Shown here in pieces: positions 42,949 to 52,044 of a stretch of DNA of 64,000 nucleotides. Numbering within the stretch: the stretch's first letter is position 1; the number at the start of each line of letters is the position of its first letter. The stretch spans positions 1-64,000 of the forward strand of contig JAMLHF010000018.1 of assembly GCA_023957275.1 (NCBI GenBank), written 5' to 3'. The stretch is from Lentimicrobium sp. (GTDB lineage: Bacteria; Bacteroidota; Bacteroidia; Bacteroidales; Lentimicrobiaceae). A program made the position numbers and the translations under genes. The notes under the pieces were generated by a model. The model had not been told where the DNA came from and ran no database searches. It saw only the letters and a program-made list of their open reading frames with translations.

Positions 42949-42978
42949 AAAAATGCGCCATATTGGCGCATTTTTGCC
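42949..42978 (+). terminator. Bidirectional-type terminator after udk
   Basis: Perfect 12-bp stem AAAAATGCGCCA (42949-42960) with TGGCGCATTTTT (42964-42975) around a 3-base loop. A smaller palindrome TGCCATAATGGCA lies just upstream (42914-42926). A TAAATTTG sequence (42940-42947) at the left edge resembles a -7 box and might serve hsp20, but the hairpin would then be in its leader. Confidence 0.85.
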
Positions 42979-43050
42979 ATTAATCCGGTTAAAAATCCCT
43001 CCGGCACACTATTTGAAAATTACCGGTTAAAACAGATGTTTAACTAAATT

Positions 43051-43497
43051 ATGGAGGGTAAAACCATGCTACCGATCTTAAAAGACAGAACCTTTTTCCC
43101 GGGTATTGTGGATGAGTTCTTTGGAAGGGATTTTCTTCCCAACTTTTTCGAGTTTCAGACGGGCATCAACATGCCTTCTGTCAATATCATTGAAGGCAAG
43201 GAGGATTTCCGTATAGAAGTGGCCGCTCCCGGCCTTGAGAAAGGTGACTTCAAGATCAATCTTGAAAACAATGTGCTGACCATTTCTTCGGAAAAGGAAG
43301 AGAAAAATGAAGAAAAAGAAGAGCGTTACATGCGCCGTGAGTTTAGTTATACTTCCTTCCGACGTTCGTTCAGCCTGCCACAAACTGTTGAAGCTGATAA
43401 AATTGCAGCTAACCACAACAACGGCGTGTTGACCATTACCATTCCCAAAAGGGAAGAAGCTAAGGTAAAACCGGCTAAACAGATTGAAATCCTGTAA
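43051..43497 (+). CDS. Small heat-shock protein Hsp20
   Basis: A 143-148-residue alpha-crystallin-type chaperone that holds unfolding proteins. The alpha-crystallin domain covers about 40-140: NIIEGKEDFRIEVAAPGLEKGDFKI, then RREFSYTSFRRSFSLP, and the C-terminal strand NNGVLTITIPKRE. The tail ends in IEIL, the I-x-I motif that docks into neighbouring subunits. Two starts are possible: ATG 43051, or ATG 43066 (MLPILKDRTFF), which sits 8 bp after an unusually good GGAGG for this group; I list the longer form. No CIRCE element is visible. Confidence 0.93.
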   Translation: MEGKTMLPILKDRTFFPGIVDEFFGRDFLPNFFEFQTGINMPSVNIIEGKEDFRIEVAAPGLEKGDFKINLENNVLTISSEKEEKNEEKEERYMRREFSYTSFRRSFSLPQTVEADKIAANHNNGVLTITIPKREEAKVKPAKQIEIL

Positions 43498-43525
43498 TCC
43501 AGGCGATCCGATGTCATTTAATTCT

Positions 43526-43558
43526 ACCCGGCAACAGCAGCGTGTTGCCGGGTTTTTT
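43526..43558 (+). terminator. Terminator after hsp20
   Basis: ACCCGGCAAC (43526-43535) pairs perfectly with GTTGCCGGGT (43543-43552), followed by TTTTTT. Confidence 0.92.
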
Positions 43559-43642
43559 GTATCTGGATAATGTCAATATTGGTTTCCTGATTTTTTCTGA
43601 ATGAAATCTGTGGTCAGAATTCAAACAATCCGTTAACCTTGC

Positions 43643-43650
43643 TACATTTG
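43643..43650 (+). promoter_or_regulatory. Candidate -7 box of the exonuclease gene
   Basis: TACATTTG matches TAnnTTTG and ends 6 bp before the ATG at 43657, so the transcript would be nearly leaderless. A -33 element is not clear. Confidence 0.45.
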
Positions 43651-43656
43651 TACCCT

Positions 43657-45000
43657 ATGTACGCGGTGATTGATGTAGAAACTACAGGAGGCAATTTTTC
43701 CAGTGAACGGCTGACAGAGATCGCCATATACCTGCACGACGGGGAAAAAATTGTGGATGAATTCAGTACCCTGCTGAATCCTGAGCAACCCATTCCTTAC
43801 ATGATTACAAGGCTCACCGGCATCAGCAATGAAATGGTTGCCGGTGCACCCCGTTTTTGCGAAGTGGCCCGGAAGATTGTTGAACTTACTGAAGGAGCCA
43901 CTTTCGTGGCCCACAATGCCTCCTTCGATTATAATTTTATCAGGCATGAATTCCGCCGGCTGGGTTATAATTTCCGGAGACCCACAATTTGTACCGTGAA
44001 AATGAGCAGGAAACTGCTCCCCGGCCTGCAATCATACAGCCTGGGCAAGCTTTGCCGTGAGCTGGGCATTGTTATCGAGAACAGGCACCGGGCGGCAGGG
44101 GATGCCCTGGCAACCACCCGCCTGCTGGAACTATTGCTTGAAACGGACCGGCAGGCTATTGAAAAGCAGTCTGGTTATTCCATTCCTGAAATGATAAAGG
44201 AGGTACCTGAAGAAACCGGTGTTTATTACCTTCATGATGAGCAGGGGCGGATCATCTACATCGGGAAAAGCAATAATATGTTTGAACGCCTGCTGCAGCA
44301 CTTCAGAAACAGTGAGACCTCCAAAGCCGTTGAGATGCGCAACCGAGCCGCATCGGTGAGTTATGAACCTACCGGTAGTGAGCTGATTGCCCTCCTGCTT
44401 GAGTCGGACGAGATTAAGCATCATAAGCCTCTTTTTAACCGGGCGCAGCGTCGTTCCGTATTCAGTTATGGTTTATTTGATTTCACCGATGAAAACGGAT
44501 ACCGGCATCTTCAGATAGGGCATCAGCTCAACGGGCAACAGCCTGTTACCTCTTTCACCACGATGGAGCATGCCCGTAAATACCTGTATGGCATCGTCGA
44601 ACGTTTTGAGCTCTGTCAGAAATTATGTGGCTTATATGAAACCAGGGGAGCCTGTTTTCATTATGGCATAAAGCAATGCCGCGGGGCCTGCGTCGGAGCT
44701 GAAACTCCGGAAGCATACAACCGGCGGGTAGATGCTGCCATTCGCCTCTCGGGGTTTATGCACCCGGATTTTTATATCATCGACCGGGGAAGGCACCGCG
44801 ATGAAGCCGCGGTAGTGAAAATAGCCGGCGGCAGGTATTGCGGATTCGGATACGTAAGCCCGTCGGAGGCTCATAACACAACATCCCTTGACTATTGCAT
44901 CAGCCCTTACAGCGATAACCGGGATACTCGTCAGATTATACAGACATTTCTAAAGAAAAACCCACGGACAAAGATCATCCGCGTTCAGTCAGGTGATTGA
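43657..45000 (+). CDS. DEDDh exonuclease fused to GIY-YIG nuclease
   Basis: A 447-residue two-nuclease protein. Residues 1-165 form a DnaQ-like 3'-5' exonuclease: Asp and Glu in AVIDVETTGG, Asp in FVAHNASFDYNF, and His/Asp in ENRHRAAGDALATTRLL. Residues about 185-270 form a GIY-YIG endonuclease (GVYYLHDEQGRIIYIGKSNNMFERLLQHF) as in UvrC. The C-terminal part has a Cys-rich block (FELCQKLCGLY…GACFHYGIKQCRGAC) like that in UvrC/Cho relatives. This architecture is known from proteins annotated as DNA polymerase III epsilon-like or Cho-like; the repair role is inferred. The ATG at 43657 directly precedes the catalytic strand and follows a -7 box. Confidence 0.9.
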   Translation: MYAVIDVETTGGNFSSERLTEIAIYLHDGEKIVDEFSTLLNPEQPIPYMITRLTGISNEMVAGAPRFCEVARKIVELTEGATFVAHNASFDYNFIRHEFRRLGYNFRRPTICTVKMSRKLLPGLQSYSLGKLCRELGIVIENRHRAAGDALATTRLLELLLETDRQAIEKQSGYSIPEMIKEVPEETGVYYLHDEQGRIIYIGKSNNMFERLLQHFRNSETSKAVEMRNRAASVSYEPTGSELIALLLESDEIKHHKPLFNRAQRRSVFSYGLFDFTDENGYRHLQIGHQLNGQQPVTSFTTMEHARKYLYGIVERFELCQKLCGLYETRGACFHYGIKQCRGACVGAETPEAYNRRVDAAIRLSGFMHPDFYIIDRGRHRDEAAVVKIAGGRYCGFGYVSPSEAHNTTSLDYCISPYSDNRDTRQIIQTFLKKNPRTKIIRVQSGD

Positions 45001-45008
45001 CAACCCAC

Positions 45009-46424
45009 ATGAAAACTCCTGCTTTTAAACCGATCAGGGCTGTTTGTGCCGCCTTTTTGTTGCTGACGGCATCCTGTGCCACTGTAAAAATCGATAAACC
45101 TGTGGAGTCTTATCTGCAAGAGGCGGTGAGTCCTCAGCCTTCCGTCATAGGTTTTTCAGCAGATGCCAGGCTGGCCGATATTCAGGCTGAACTGAACCGG
45201 AGTTTTTCGGGGCTTGTGTACGAAGACAACAGCCTTGACGACAACGGGGGCGATAACCTGATGGTGAAGGCGTGGAAGCAGGGCGACATTCAACTTACCA
45301 TGCGCGGAAACACCATCATATACCGCGTTCCTCTGCGCCTGTGGATCAAAGCGGGTTTCAAAACGAATAAACTGGGCTTCACCTTATCGGATTACCGCGA
45401 AGCCAGCGGGGCCCTCGCCCTGATGTTCAGAACAGCGGTATCCCTGAATCCCGACTGGACCCTCTCCACCCAAACGGAAACTACCGGTTATGAATGGCTT
45501 ACGGAGCCAGTGGTAAAGGTGGCCGGGATCAATGTACCGGTGAAGTTTGTGGCCGACCTCATCCTGCAGAAGAACCTGCGTACCCTGAGCAGCACCATTG
45601 ATGAAAGCGTAAAGGAATTCCTTAACCTTAAGCCCTACGCGCTGGAAGCCTGGAAATCGCTGAATCAGCCCCTTTTGCTGAATGAAGAGTTCAGGGTCTG
45701 GCTCAGCATGAAGACTACCGGGTTTTATGCCAGTCCCATCATGGCTAAGGACGGAGTTATAAAGATCCATACCGGTTTGCGCACTGTTATTGAAACCCGG
45801 GTGGGGGTAAAACCCGCGGCCGGACCTCCTGGACCGCTTCCCGATTTGAAAGTCGGGGAGGAAGCCGGTGACAGGGTGGTTATCAATGCATCGGTTGACA
45901 TCCCCTTTGCTGAAATCAACAGCCATGCAGCGCAATACCTTGGCGGACAAACATTTACCCAAGGTAAAAGGAGTGTTAAGGTGGAATCGGTGAATATTTA
46001 TGGAAGTAACGGCAAAATGGTGGCCGAAGCAAGGCTTTCCGGCAGTTTCAGGGGTACTGTTTATTTTAAAGGGGTTCCGGCATTCAATCCCATGGATTCC
46101 ACACTTATACTCAGGGATTTTGACTTTGACCTTTCCACCAGGAATGTGCTGGTTAAATCAGCGGCCTGGCTGTATCAGGGTGGATTCCGCAACATGATTG
46201 CCCGTCAGATGGTCTGGCCATTAGCCCCCGAAATCCGGACGATTTTCGGCGAGGCCAACAGGCAACTCAGAAACTACCGGCTGGCCGACGGGATATTTCT
46301 GCGGGGACAACTCGAAAGGTTCTCGGTTGACGATATCCTGCTTACCCCTGATGGGATCCGTCCTTACCTGAGCGCGGAAGGTAAAATCAACATTCACTTC
46401 AGTTCATTCGGGATGAAGAACTGA
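45009..46424 (+). CDS. DUF4403 family lipoprotein
   Basis: A 471-residue protein with a lipoprotein signal (MKTPAFKPIRAVCAAFLLLTASC, Cys about 23). The mature part matches the DUF4403 family, two related alpha/beta halves that recall lipid-binding BPI/TULIP-type folds. Marks include ADIQAELNRSFSGLVYED, MVKAWKQGDIQL and the final DDILLTPDGIRPYLSAEGKINIHF. Function unknown; envelope localisation is supported by the signal. The ATG at 45009 is chosen over an overlapping TTG at 44997. It starts 8 bp after the nuclease gene and may be co-transcribed with it. Confidence 0.88.
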   Translation: MKTPAFKPIRAVCAAFLLLTASCATVKIDKPVESYLQEAVSPQPSVIGFSADARLADIQAELNRSFSGLVYEDNSLDDNGGDNLMVKAWKQGDIQLTMRGNTIIYRVPLRLWIKAGFKTNKLGFTLSDYREASGALALMFRTAVSLNPDWTLSTQTETTGYEWLTEPVVKVAGINVPVKFVADLILQKNLRTLSSTIDESVKEFLNLKPYALEAWKSLNQPLLLNEEFRVWLSMKTTGFYASPIMAKDGVIKIHTGLRTVIETRVGVKPAAGPPGPLPDLKVGEEAGDRVVINASVDIPFAEINSHAAQYLGGQTFTQGKRSVKVESVNIYGSNGKMVAEARLSGSFRGTVYFKGVPAFNPMDSTLILRDFDFDLSTRNVLVKSAAWLYQGGFRNMIARQMVWPLAPEIRTIFGEANRQLRNYRLADGIFLRGQLERFSVDDILLTPDGIRPYLSAEGKINIHFSSFGMKN

Positions 46425-46496
46425 GTCCGGACGTTATATTTCCTTTATTCGAAGAGAGATTATCCTCAGACAAAATTCCGGATTCAAATCAGGTTC

Positions 46497-47453
46497 TTAA
46501 ATCTCCCTGTTTATCAGAAATACCGTGTAAGCCATATAAGCGATCAGCAACAGCCCCGCTTCCCAGCGGTCAAGTTTTCTTTTTCCGCCCAGAAACATGG
46601 CCATGAAAAGGAATATAGTACCTGCAGCAACCAGGTAGATGTCGGTGTTGAAACTCATATTGTAATTGACAGGCCTGATCAGCGCACTGACCCCAAGGAT
46701 CAGAAAGATATTGAAGATGTTTGATCCGATAATGTTTCCTACGGCAATATCATTGTTTTTGCGGTATGCCGCAACGACTGAAGTAGCCAGTTCGGGCAGC
46801 GAAGTGCCGGCTGCAACAATGGTAAGCCCGATGATTTTTTCGCTGACACCGAATACTCCGGCCAGTTCTATGGCATTGTTCACCACAATCCTGCCACCAA
46901 GGATTAATCCGCCCAGTCCGAGGATGATATACAGGCCTATTTTTATTCCTGGCAGATGCTTGTCAGCTACTACGGCATTTGAAGCGTCCACTTTCATTTG
47001 TCTGTATATGTAAAATAGGAAAAGGCAGAAAAATATCAGCAGGATTAAGGCATCAACCCGTGAGATTAGTTTAAAATTCCCGGGGATAAATTCATTTCCC
47101 AAAATAAAAATGACGATGAGCGCCAGCAGGGAGAAGGGAATTTCTTTCCACACTGTGCTTGATTGCACCGCGAGCGGGGTGATGAGTCCGGCAATTCCCA
47201 GTATGGCAAAAAGATTGAAAAAGTTGCTGCCAATTACATTGGCAAACACGATGTCCTGATGGTTTTGCACAGCAGCAAAAACGCTCACCACCAGTTCGGG
47301 CGCTGAAGTGCCGAATGCGACAATGGTCAGGCCAATGACCAGGTCTGGAATCCCATACTTTCTTGCAAGGGATGAAGCGCCTGAAACCAGCCAGTCAGCC
47401 CCTTTAATCAGTATGACAAAACCGGCGAGCAGGAATAATATCTGTAAGGTCAT
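46497..47453 (-). CDS. Calcium/sodium antiporter (CaCA family, YrbG-like)
   Basis: A 318-residue, ten-helix exchanger with the two inverted alpha repeats that define the family: GLTIVAFGTSAPELVVSVFAA (about 41-61) and GLTIVAAGTSLPELATSVVAA (about 205-225). Each is followed by an N-x-IGSN-x-FN motif (ANVIGSNFFN and GNIIGSNIFN). It exchanges Ca2+ or K+ for Na+ across the inner membrane. In an organism with a sodium-pumping decarboxylase, it could use that gradient. Monocistronic. Confidence 0.94.
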   Translation of the reverse strand: MTLQILFLLAGFVILIKGADWLVSGASSLARKYGIPDLVIGLTIVAFGTSAPELVVSVFAAVQNHQDIVFANVIGSNFFNLFAILGIAGLITPLAVQSSTVWKEIPFSLLALIVIFILGNEFIPGNFKLISRVDALILLIFFCLFLFYIYRQMKVDASNAVVADKHLPGIKIGLYIILGLGGLILGGRIVVNNAIELAGVFGVSEKIIGLTIVAAGTSLPELATSVVAAYRKNNDIAVGNIIGSNIFNIFLILGVSALIRPVNYNMSFNTDIYLVAAGTIFLFMAMFLGGKRKLDRWEAGLLLIAYMAYTVFLINREI

Positions 47454-47657
47454 ATGTTTCGTTTATTGAAATCGGGCACAAAAGTAGGGATAAAGTCATT
47501 TCGATATCAACCTGCCTTTCTGATATCAGATTTGCAATAGAACACAGATTTAAAGGCCACAAAATCAGCAGGTATAACTTAACATAAAATTAATATCCGG
47601 GCCGGTTTTCAGCCTCTTCTTTATGTAATATTGCGCACTTATTTTTAAGCTGCTGCA

Positions 47658-49889
47658 ATGGAAAGCATCTATTTTATTTTTGTCATTTTTCTCTTTATTC
47701 TGGCGATTTCCGACCTGATTGTCGGAGTAAGCAACGACGCGGTGAATTTTCTGAATTCGGCAGTCGGCTCCAGGGCGGCAACATTCAGGATTATCATGCT
47801 GATAGCAGCCTTCGGGGTGCTGGTGGGAACGGTTTTTTCGGGGGGGATGATGGAAGTCGCCCGGAGCGGTGTTTTTTATCCCGAGAAGTTTTCCTTTGCG
47901 CACATCATGATTATTTTTCTCGCAGTAATGATTACGGATGTAATCCTGCTTGACACATTCAATACAATAGGCTTTCCCACATCCACCACGGTTTCGCTGG
48001 TGTTTGAGTTGCTGGGCGCGGCCGTGGCCATTGCAGTGATTCAGATTTCCCAGGGGGATCCGGCCGGTATTCTCGGGGATTACATAAATTCGGGTAAAGC
48101 CTTTGCCATTATTTCCGGGATTCTGGTCTCCGTGATCATAGCCTTTACTTCAGGTACTATTATTCAGTATATCACCAGACTGATTTTTTCCTTTGATTAT
48201 GAGAAAAAGCTGAAATATCTGGGAGGGCTTTTCGGAGGAGTTGCGATTACTACCATTGTTTATTTCATCTTGATAAAGGGAGCGAAGGATGCTGCTTTTA
48301 TGACTGAAAGCACTCACCTGTGGATCAAAACGAACAGTTTTCAGATCCTTTTGTATTGCTTTCTGGGTATTACATCAATAATGTATGTGTTGAACACAAT
48401 TTTCCATCTCAATATCCTAAAGATTGTTGTATTGGTAGGAACATTTGCGCTGGCGATGGCTTTCGCCGGGAACGACCTGGTGAATTTCATCGGAGTGCCG
48501 CTGGCCGGGTATGAATCGTATCTTACTTTTATCAACACCCCGGGAGCTGATCCTGAAACATTCGGAATGGGAGCCCTCAACGGGGCAGTGAAGACCCCGT
48601 TGCTGTTCCTTTTGCTATCAGGTATAATCATGGTAATTACACTTTATACATCCAGGAAAGCCCGTACGGTGATCATGACCGAGGTTAACTTAAGCCGGCA
48701 GGATGAGGGGGAAGAGCGGTTCGGTTCTACCGCTTTATCCAGGGGTATTGTAAGGGCTTCACTCAGGGTGAATGACCTGATTTCGGCCATTTTGCCTGAA
48801 AGTACAAAAACGTGGATAGCCAGCAGATTTACACCGCTTCCGCGGAAGAAAAAGGAAAAGAATCAGCCGGCTTTTGATCTGCTCAGGGCTTCGGTGAACC
48901 TGGTTGCTTCCAGCGCCCTGATCGCACTCGGCACATCATTGAAACTCCCGCTTTCCACCACTTATGTAACATTTATGGTAGCAATGGGTACCAGTTTGTC
49001 CGATGGAGCCTGGGACAGGGAAAGTGCTGTATTCCGGATTACCGGGGTGTTTTCGGTGATAGGGGGATGGTTTTTTACGGCAATCTCCGCTTTTACGATT
49101 GCATTCCTGCTGGCATCGGCGTTTTATTTCGGAGGAACCATCGCCATTGTTGTAATGATTGGAATTGCTGTTTTCATGGCATATCGCACACACAGGTTCC
49201 ACCTCAGGAAAGAGGAAACCGTAAAAGCAATTCATCATGCCGAAGAAACTGTTGATGCAGGAAACCTGAAAGAATTTTGCCTGAATAATACGGCGGTTAT
49301 ATTTTTAAAAACAAAAGAATATTATAATCAGGTGGTTACAGGCCTTGGCTCAGGAGATGCGAATCAGTTGAAAGCATTGAGAAGGCAAACCGGAGCTCTA
49401 CAGAAAGAGGTAAGGTCGCAGAGAAAGATTGTATCACAGGTACTCAGGGGAACAGGAGAAGAGGAGGCTGAAACGGCTTACCAGGCTATCAAGATTCAGG
49501 ATAACCTGCTCGAAATCATCAATTGCCTGAACCTGATTTCGGGTGCTGCATACAATCACCTGGTCAATCATCACAATCCTCTGAATGCAGAACAGATTGC
49601 TGACCTTCAAATACTCGGTAAGCGGTTTGCCCTGATCTTAACCGGTATTGAAAAGGGGATTGCTGAAAATCCTGTGATTTATCCGGATTCTATCGGACAG
49701 GACAAGGCTGAAATACAAAATGTGATTGAGGCCGTCAGCCGGAATGAGGTAAACAGGATCCGTCAAGAAATGACCGGAAACAGAAGCAGTATCTTGTTTA
49801 TGAATCTGCTGCAGGAAACCGGAAACCTTGTTTATTTTTCATTTCAGGTATTGCAGATCATCGGTGGCAAAGATCTGAAAACAAAATAG
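47658..49889 (+). CDS. PiT-family inorganic phosphate transporter with C-terminal helical domain
   Basis: A 743-residue permease, longer than typical PiT proteins of about 400-550. The duplicated PiT signature occurs as GVSNDAVNFLNSAVGSRAA (about 23-41) and FAGNDLVNFIGVPLAG (about 271-286), with a third conserved block SLKLPLSTTYVTFMVAMGTSL (about 431-451). The cytoplasmic loop near 340-410 is long. Residues about 520-740 are a soluble helical domain (EETVKAIHHAEETVDAGNLKEFCLNNT…) that resembles the PhoU/DUF47 proteins usually encoded beside PiT genes, so it may be a fused regulator. A DedA gene follows 38 bp later. Confidence 0.9.
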   Translation: MESIYFIFVIFLFILAISDLIVGVSNDAVNFLNSAVGSRAATFRIIMLIAAFGVLVGTVFSGGMMEVARSGVFYPEKFSFAHIMIIFLAVMITDVILLDTFNTIGFPTSTTVSLVFELLGAAVAIAVIQISQGDPAGILGDYINSGKAFAIISGILVSVIIAFTSGTIIQYITRLIFSFDYEKKLKYLGGLFGGVAITTIVYFILIKGAKDAAFMTESTHLWIKTNSFQILLYCFLGITSIMYVLNTIFHLNILKIVVLVGTFALAMAFAGNDLVNFIGVPLAGYESYLTFINTPGADPETFGMGALNGAVKTPLLFLLLSGIIMVITLYTSRKARTVIMTEVNLSRQDEGEERFGSTALSRGIVRASLRVNDLISAILPESTKTWIASRFTPLPRKKKEKNQPAFDLLRASVNLVASSALIALGTSLKLPLSTTYVTFMVAMGTSLSDGAWDRESAVFRITGVFSVIGGWFFTAISAFTIAFLLASAFYFGGTIAIVVMIGIAVFMAYRTHRFHLRKEETVKAIHHAEETVDAGNLKEFCLNNTAVIFLKTKEYYNQVVTGLGSGDANQLKALRRQTGALQKEVRSQRKIVSQVLRGTGEEEAETAYQAIKIQDNLLEIINCLNLISGAAYNHLVNHHNPLNAEQIADLQILGKRFALILTGIEKGIAENPVIYPDSIGQDKAEIQNVIEAVSRNEVNRIRQEMTGNRSSILFMNLLQETGNLVYFSFQVLQIIGGKDLKTK

Positions 49890-49927
49890 TTGTATAGCGC
49901 ATAAGTATTTAATTTTAAGCCTTGACA

Positions 49928-50575
49928 ATGACAGAAGTATTTACCGATATTACTGCCTGGTATTTTGAGCATATCAACTATATGACCATCACCCTGCTGA
50001 TGATCATTGAAAGTTCATTTATCCCGTTTCCTTCAGAGGTAATTATACCGCCTGCGGCTTATAAGGCTGCTGCAGGTGAGCTGAATATTTTTCTGGTAGT
50101 ATTTTTTGCCACCCTGGGCGCATTGCTGGGGGCCTTGTTTAACTACTACTTTGCTTTATGGCTGGGCCGTTCGGTAATTTATTCCCTTGCCGACACCCGG
50201 TTGGCCCGTATGTTTTTGATTCAGCCAGCTTCTATCCGCAAAGCGGAGGACTACTTTATCCGGCATGGGAAATCCTCAACCTTTATCGGAAGGCTAATCC
50301 CTGCCATCCGGCAGCTGATTTCGATTCCTGCAGGCCTCGCCCGTATGCCGCTGAAAAGCTTCATTATTTATACCACGGCCGGCGCTTTACTCTGGAACAT
50401 TATTCTTGCCACCCTGGGCTATTATTTTCCGAAAGAACTGATGGAGCGTTATTATCATGAAATAAATATTGCCATGATAACAGCCGGAATATTGTTCGGG
50501 GCCTATCTGCTTTATCAGGGCATCTTTGGGAAAAAAGTTAAGAATGCAATGCCTGAACAGGATTCCTGTTATTAG
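49928..50575 (+). CDS. DedA-family membrane protein
   Basis: A 215-residue membrane protein with the DedA/VTT signature: ESSFIPFPSEVIIPPAAYKAA (about 28-48, with Glu and Pro in the re-entrant loop) and GRLIPAIRQLISIPAGLARM (about 122-141, with the conserved arginines). DedA proteins take part in recycling lipid carriers such as undecaprenyl phosphate and in membrane-potential maintenance. The ATG at 49928 is preferred to a TTG two codons upstream. It probably forms an operon with the phosphate transporter. Confidence 0.92.
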   Translation: MTEVFTDITAWYFEHINYMTITLLMIIESSFIPFPSEVIIPPAAYKAAAGELNIFLVVFFATLGALLGALFNYYFALWLGRSVIYSLADTRLARMFLIQPASIRKAEDYFIRHGKSSTFIGRLIPAIRQLISIPAGLARMPLKSFIIYTTAGALLWNIILATLGYYFPKELMERYYHEINIAMITAGILFGAYLLYQGIFGKKVKNAMPEQDSCY

Positions 50576-50768
50576 CCGAGAAGCAGCCATGATTAACCGC
50601 GCATTCTATTGATATTGCCCGGACGGGTCAATATGATTTGTGCTGATCTGAAGAGAACAGTCCCTGGTCGGTGCGGTTGCCGTTTAAATACATTCTTTCA
50701 ATGGGATATAACATAAACCCGGGCTCCCTTCATGGAACCAATCGTTATACCCTGTCGGATTTTCTATA

Positions 50769-50786
50769 AATAAATCCGGATTTATT
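50769..50786. repeat. 18-bp perfect palindrome
   Basis: AATAAATCCGGATTTATT is its own reverse complement. It lies in a gene-free gap and could be a protein-binding site or part of a repeat; no function can be assigned. Confidence 0.5.
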
Positions 50787-50827
50787 GAATTCTTTAACTC
50801 CTGCGGTTGCCAGGGGTGCATTAATTG

Positions 50828-50851
50828 AAAAACCCCGGCGATCGGGCCGGG
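50828..50851 (-). terminator. Probable terminator of the DUF2807 gene
   Basis: On the minus strand CCCGGC (complement of 50846-50851) pairs with GCCGGG around a 6-base loop and is followed by GTTTTT. It lies about 92 bp past the stop at 50944. Confidence 0.5.
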
Positions 50852-50943
50852 ATTTAACGTTATTAACCAAAAAAGCAGAAAGTATTGCCGGCCTGATGCG
50901 TTGACCTTCTCCTGTCCGGCCCTGAGATAAACGAGTCTCTTTA

Positions 50944-51675
50944 TTAATTTACACGCACAACCTTGCCCGATCCTGAAATCCGGCTGTCAACACTTGGGAA
51001 GCCTCTGTAGTAAATATTCGCGCTTCCGCTGATGCTGGCTTTTAAAAACTCAGCCACACTGACTTCTGTAGTGCCGGAGCCGCTGATGCTGATATTGGCA
51101 GTTTCGCTGAGCAGTCCGAAAGCGTAGATATCTCCAGAACCCGAAACGGTGAAGTTTTCAGTAATGGTGGTCCCTTCAAGGGAAATTTTCCCGCTTCCCG
51201 ATATGGAAGCCCTTACCGCATTGGCAAAAACTTCAGCATCGACACTTCCTGATCCTGAGATGCTGACATCAAAAACATCGGTTACTATGGGGGTTTCAGC
51301 ATAAAGGTTTACTGAGCCCGATAAACGGATGTTGTTATAGATGGCTGAGGAGATGTATATCTTAATGGTTTCGTGGCGTCCGAGACCGGCGCCGTTTTCC
51401 AGCTTTATCTTCAGCTCATTGCCGCTGACGTAAGTTTCAATGGCGTCAAGCACGTTTGCCTGGGCCTCAATGGTAAGGTCACTCACGGGACTCTGTACAA
51501 TGTAAACATCAGCCGGGATGGCTACCGAAATATCCCGGTGCGTTGGTACAACTCGGGTTTCGCTGTAAACAGGACCTGTTCCGCGGATGTTGTTCCATCC
51601 ATCTCCTTCGCAGGAAGTCAGAAATAGGGACAGCGCAATAAAGGGCAGTAAGCGGAGGTAATTCAACGTTTTCAT
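50944..51675 (-). CDS. DUF2807 (GIN domain) head lipoprotein
   Basis: A 243-residue protein with a lipoprotein signal (MKTLNYLRLLPFIALSLFLTSC, Cys about 22) and a single DUF2807 beta-helix domain. Regular ISGSGS turns mark the rungs (ISGSGSVDAEV, ISGSGKISLE, VSGSGDIYAF, ISGSGTTEV, ISGSANIYY, RISGSGKV). The family is known as putative auto-transporter adhesin heads in Bacteroidota; no function is proven. Monocistronic. Confidence 0.9.
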   Translation of the reverse strand: MKTLNYLRLLPFIALSLFLTSCEGDGWNNIRGTGPVYSETRVVPTHRDISVAIPADVYIVQSPVSDLTIEAQANVLDAIETYVSGNELKIKLENGAGLGRHETIKIYISSAIYNNIRLSGSVNLYAETPIVTDVFDVSISGSGSVDAEVFANAVRASISGSGKISLEGTTITENFTVSGSGDIYAFGLLSETANISISGSGTTEVSVAEFLKASISGSANIYYRGFPSVDSRISGSGKVVRVN

Positions 51676-52044
51676 ATCTGTAAATTTTAGTTGTGGCAGG
51701 CTGAATTATCGCAAAGAAAAATTCATGCCAGATTTGAATTTCAGGTTACAAATTTGCAAACGGAGTCAACCTTTTACAAATAAAGGTCGGCAAACAGTAG
51801 GATTTGACAGTTGAAACGCGGAATCATGCAGTTGAAAGGGAGGTCGGGGATGATTGAGGCAAGCTTTGAAGTGTGTTTACCCCTGTCCATTTTATTCCGC
51901 AGGCTGAGGCAATTGGTGCAGAAATGGTACAATTTTATACCGGAAAAACCGGACAAAAAAAATCAGGACCGTACCATAAAGTACAGCCCTGATCTGAAAA
52001 TGAAGAAGAAAATCACCCTCCTTCTCCCGAAGGTTTATTCCTGC
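51676..52044. other. Intergenic region with terminator
   Basis: No convincing gene is seen in these 369 bp. A plus-strand open frame that crosses it continues antisense into the giant T9SS gene and lacks any signal or domain. The right part contains the minus-strand terminator at 51955-51993. Confidence 0.5.
51955..51993 (-). terminator. Terminator of the 1512-residue T9SS gene
   Basis: On the minus strand a 13-bp stem beginning ATCAGGGCTGTAC (two wobble pairs) with a 6-base loop is followed by eight T. It lies 52 bp past the stop at 52045. Confidence 0.85.

Larger units (their letters stand above)
50576..50943. other. Intergenic region between DedA and DUF2807 genes
   Basis: No gene is seen in these 368 bp. 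The region holds an imperfect hairpin at 50612-50634 (ATATTGCCC…GGGTCAATAT) after the DedA stop without a T-run. An 18-bp perfect palindrome follows at 50769-50786, and then a minus-strand terminator-like hairpin at 50828-50851. Confidence 0.5.

Noticed and set aside
42910..43050. CIRCE or other heat-shock operator before hsp20
   Set aside because: The TTAGCACTC-N9-GAGTGCTAA pattern is absent; only the terminator-type hairpins are present.
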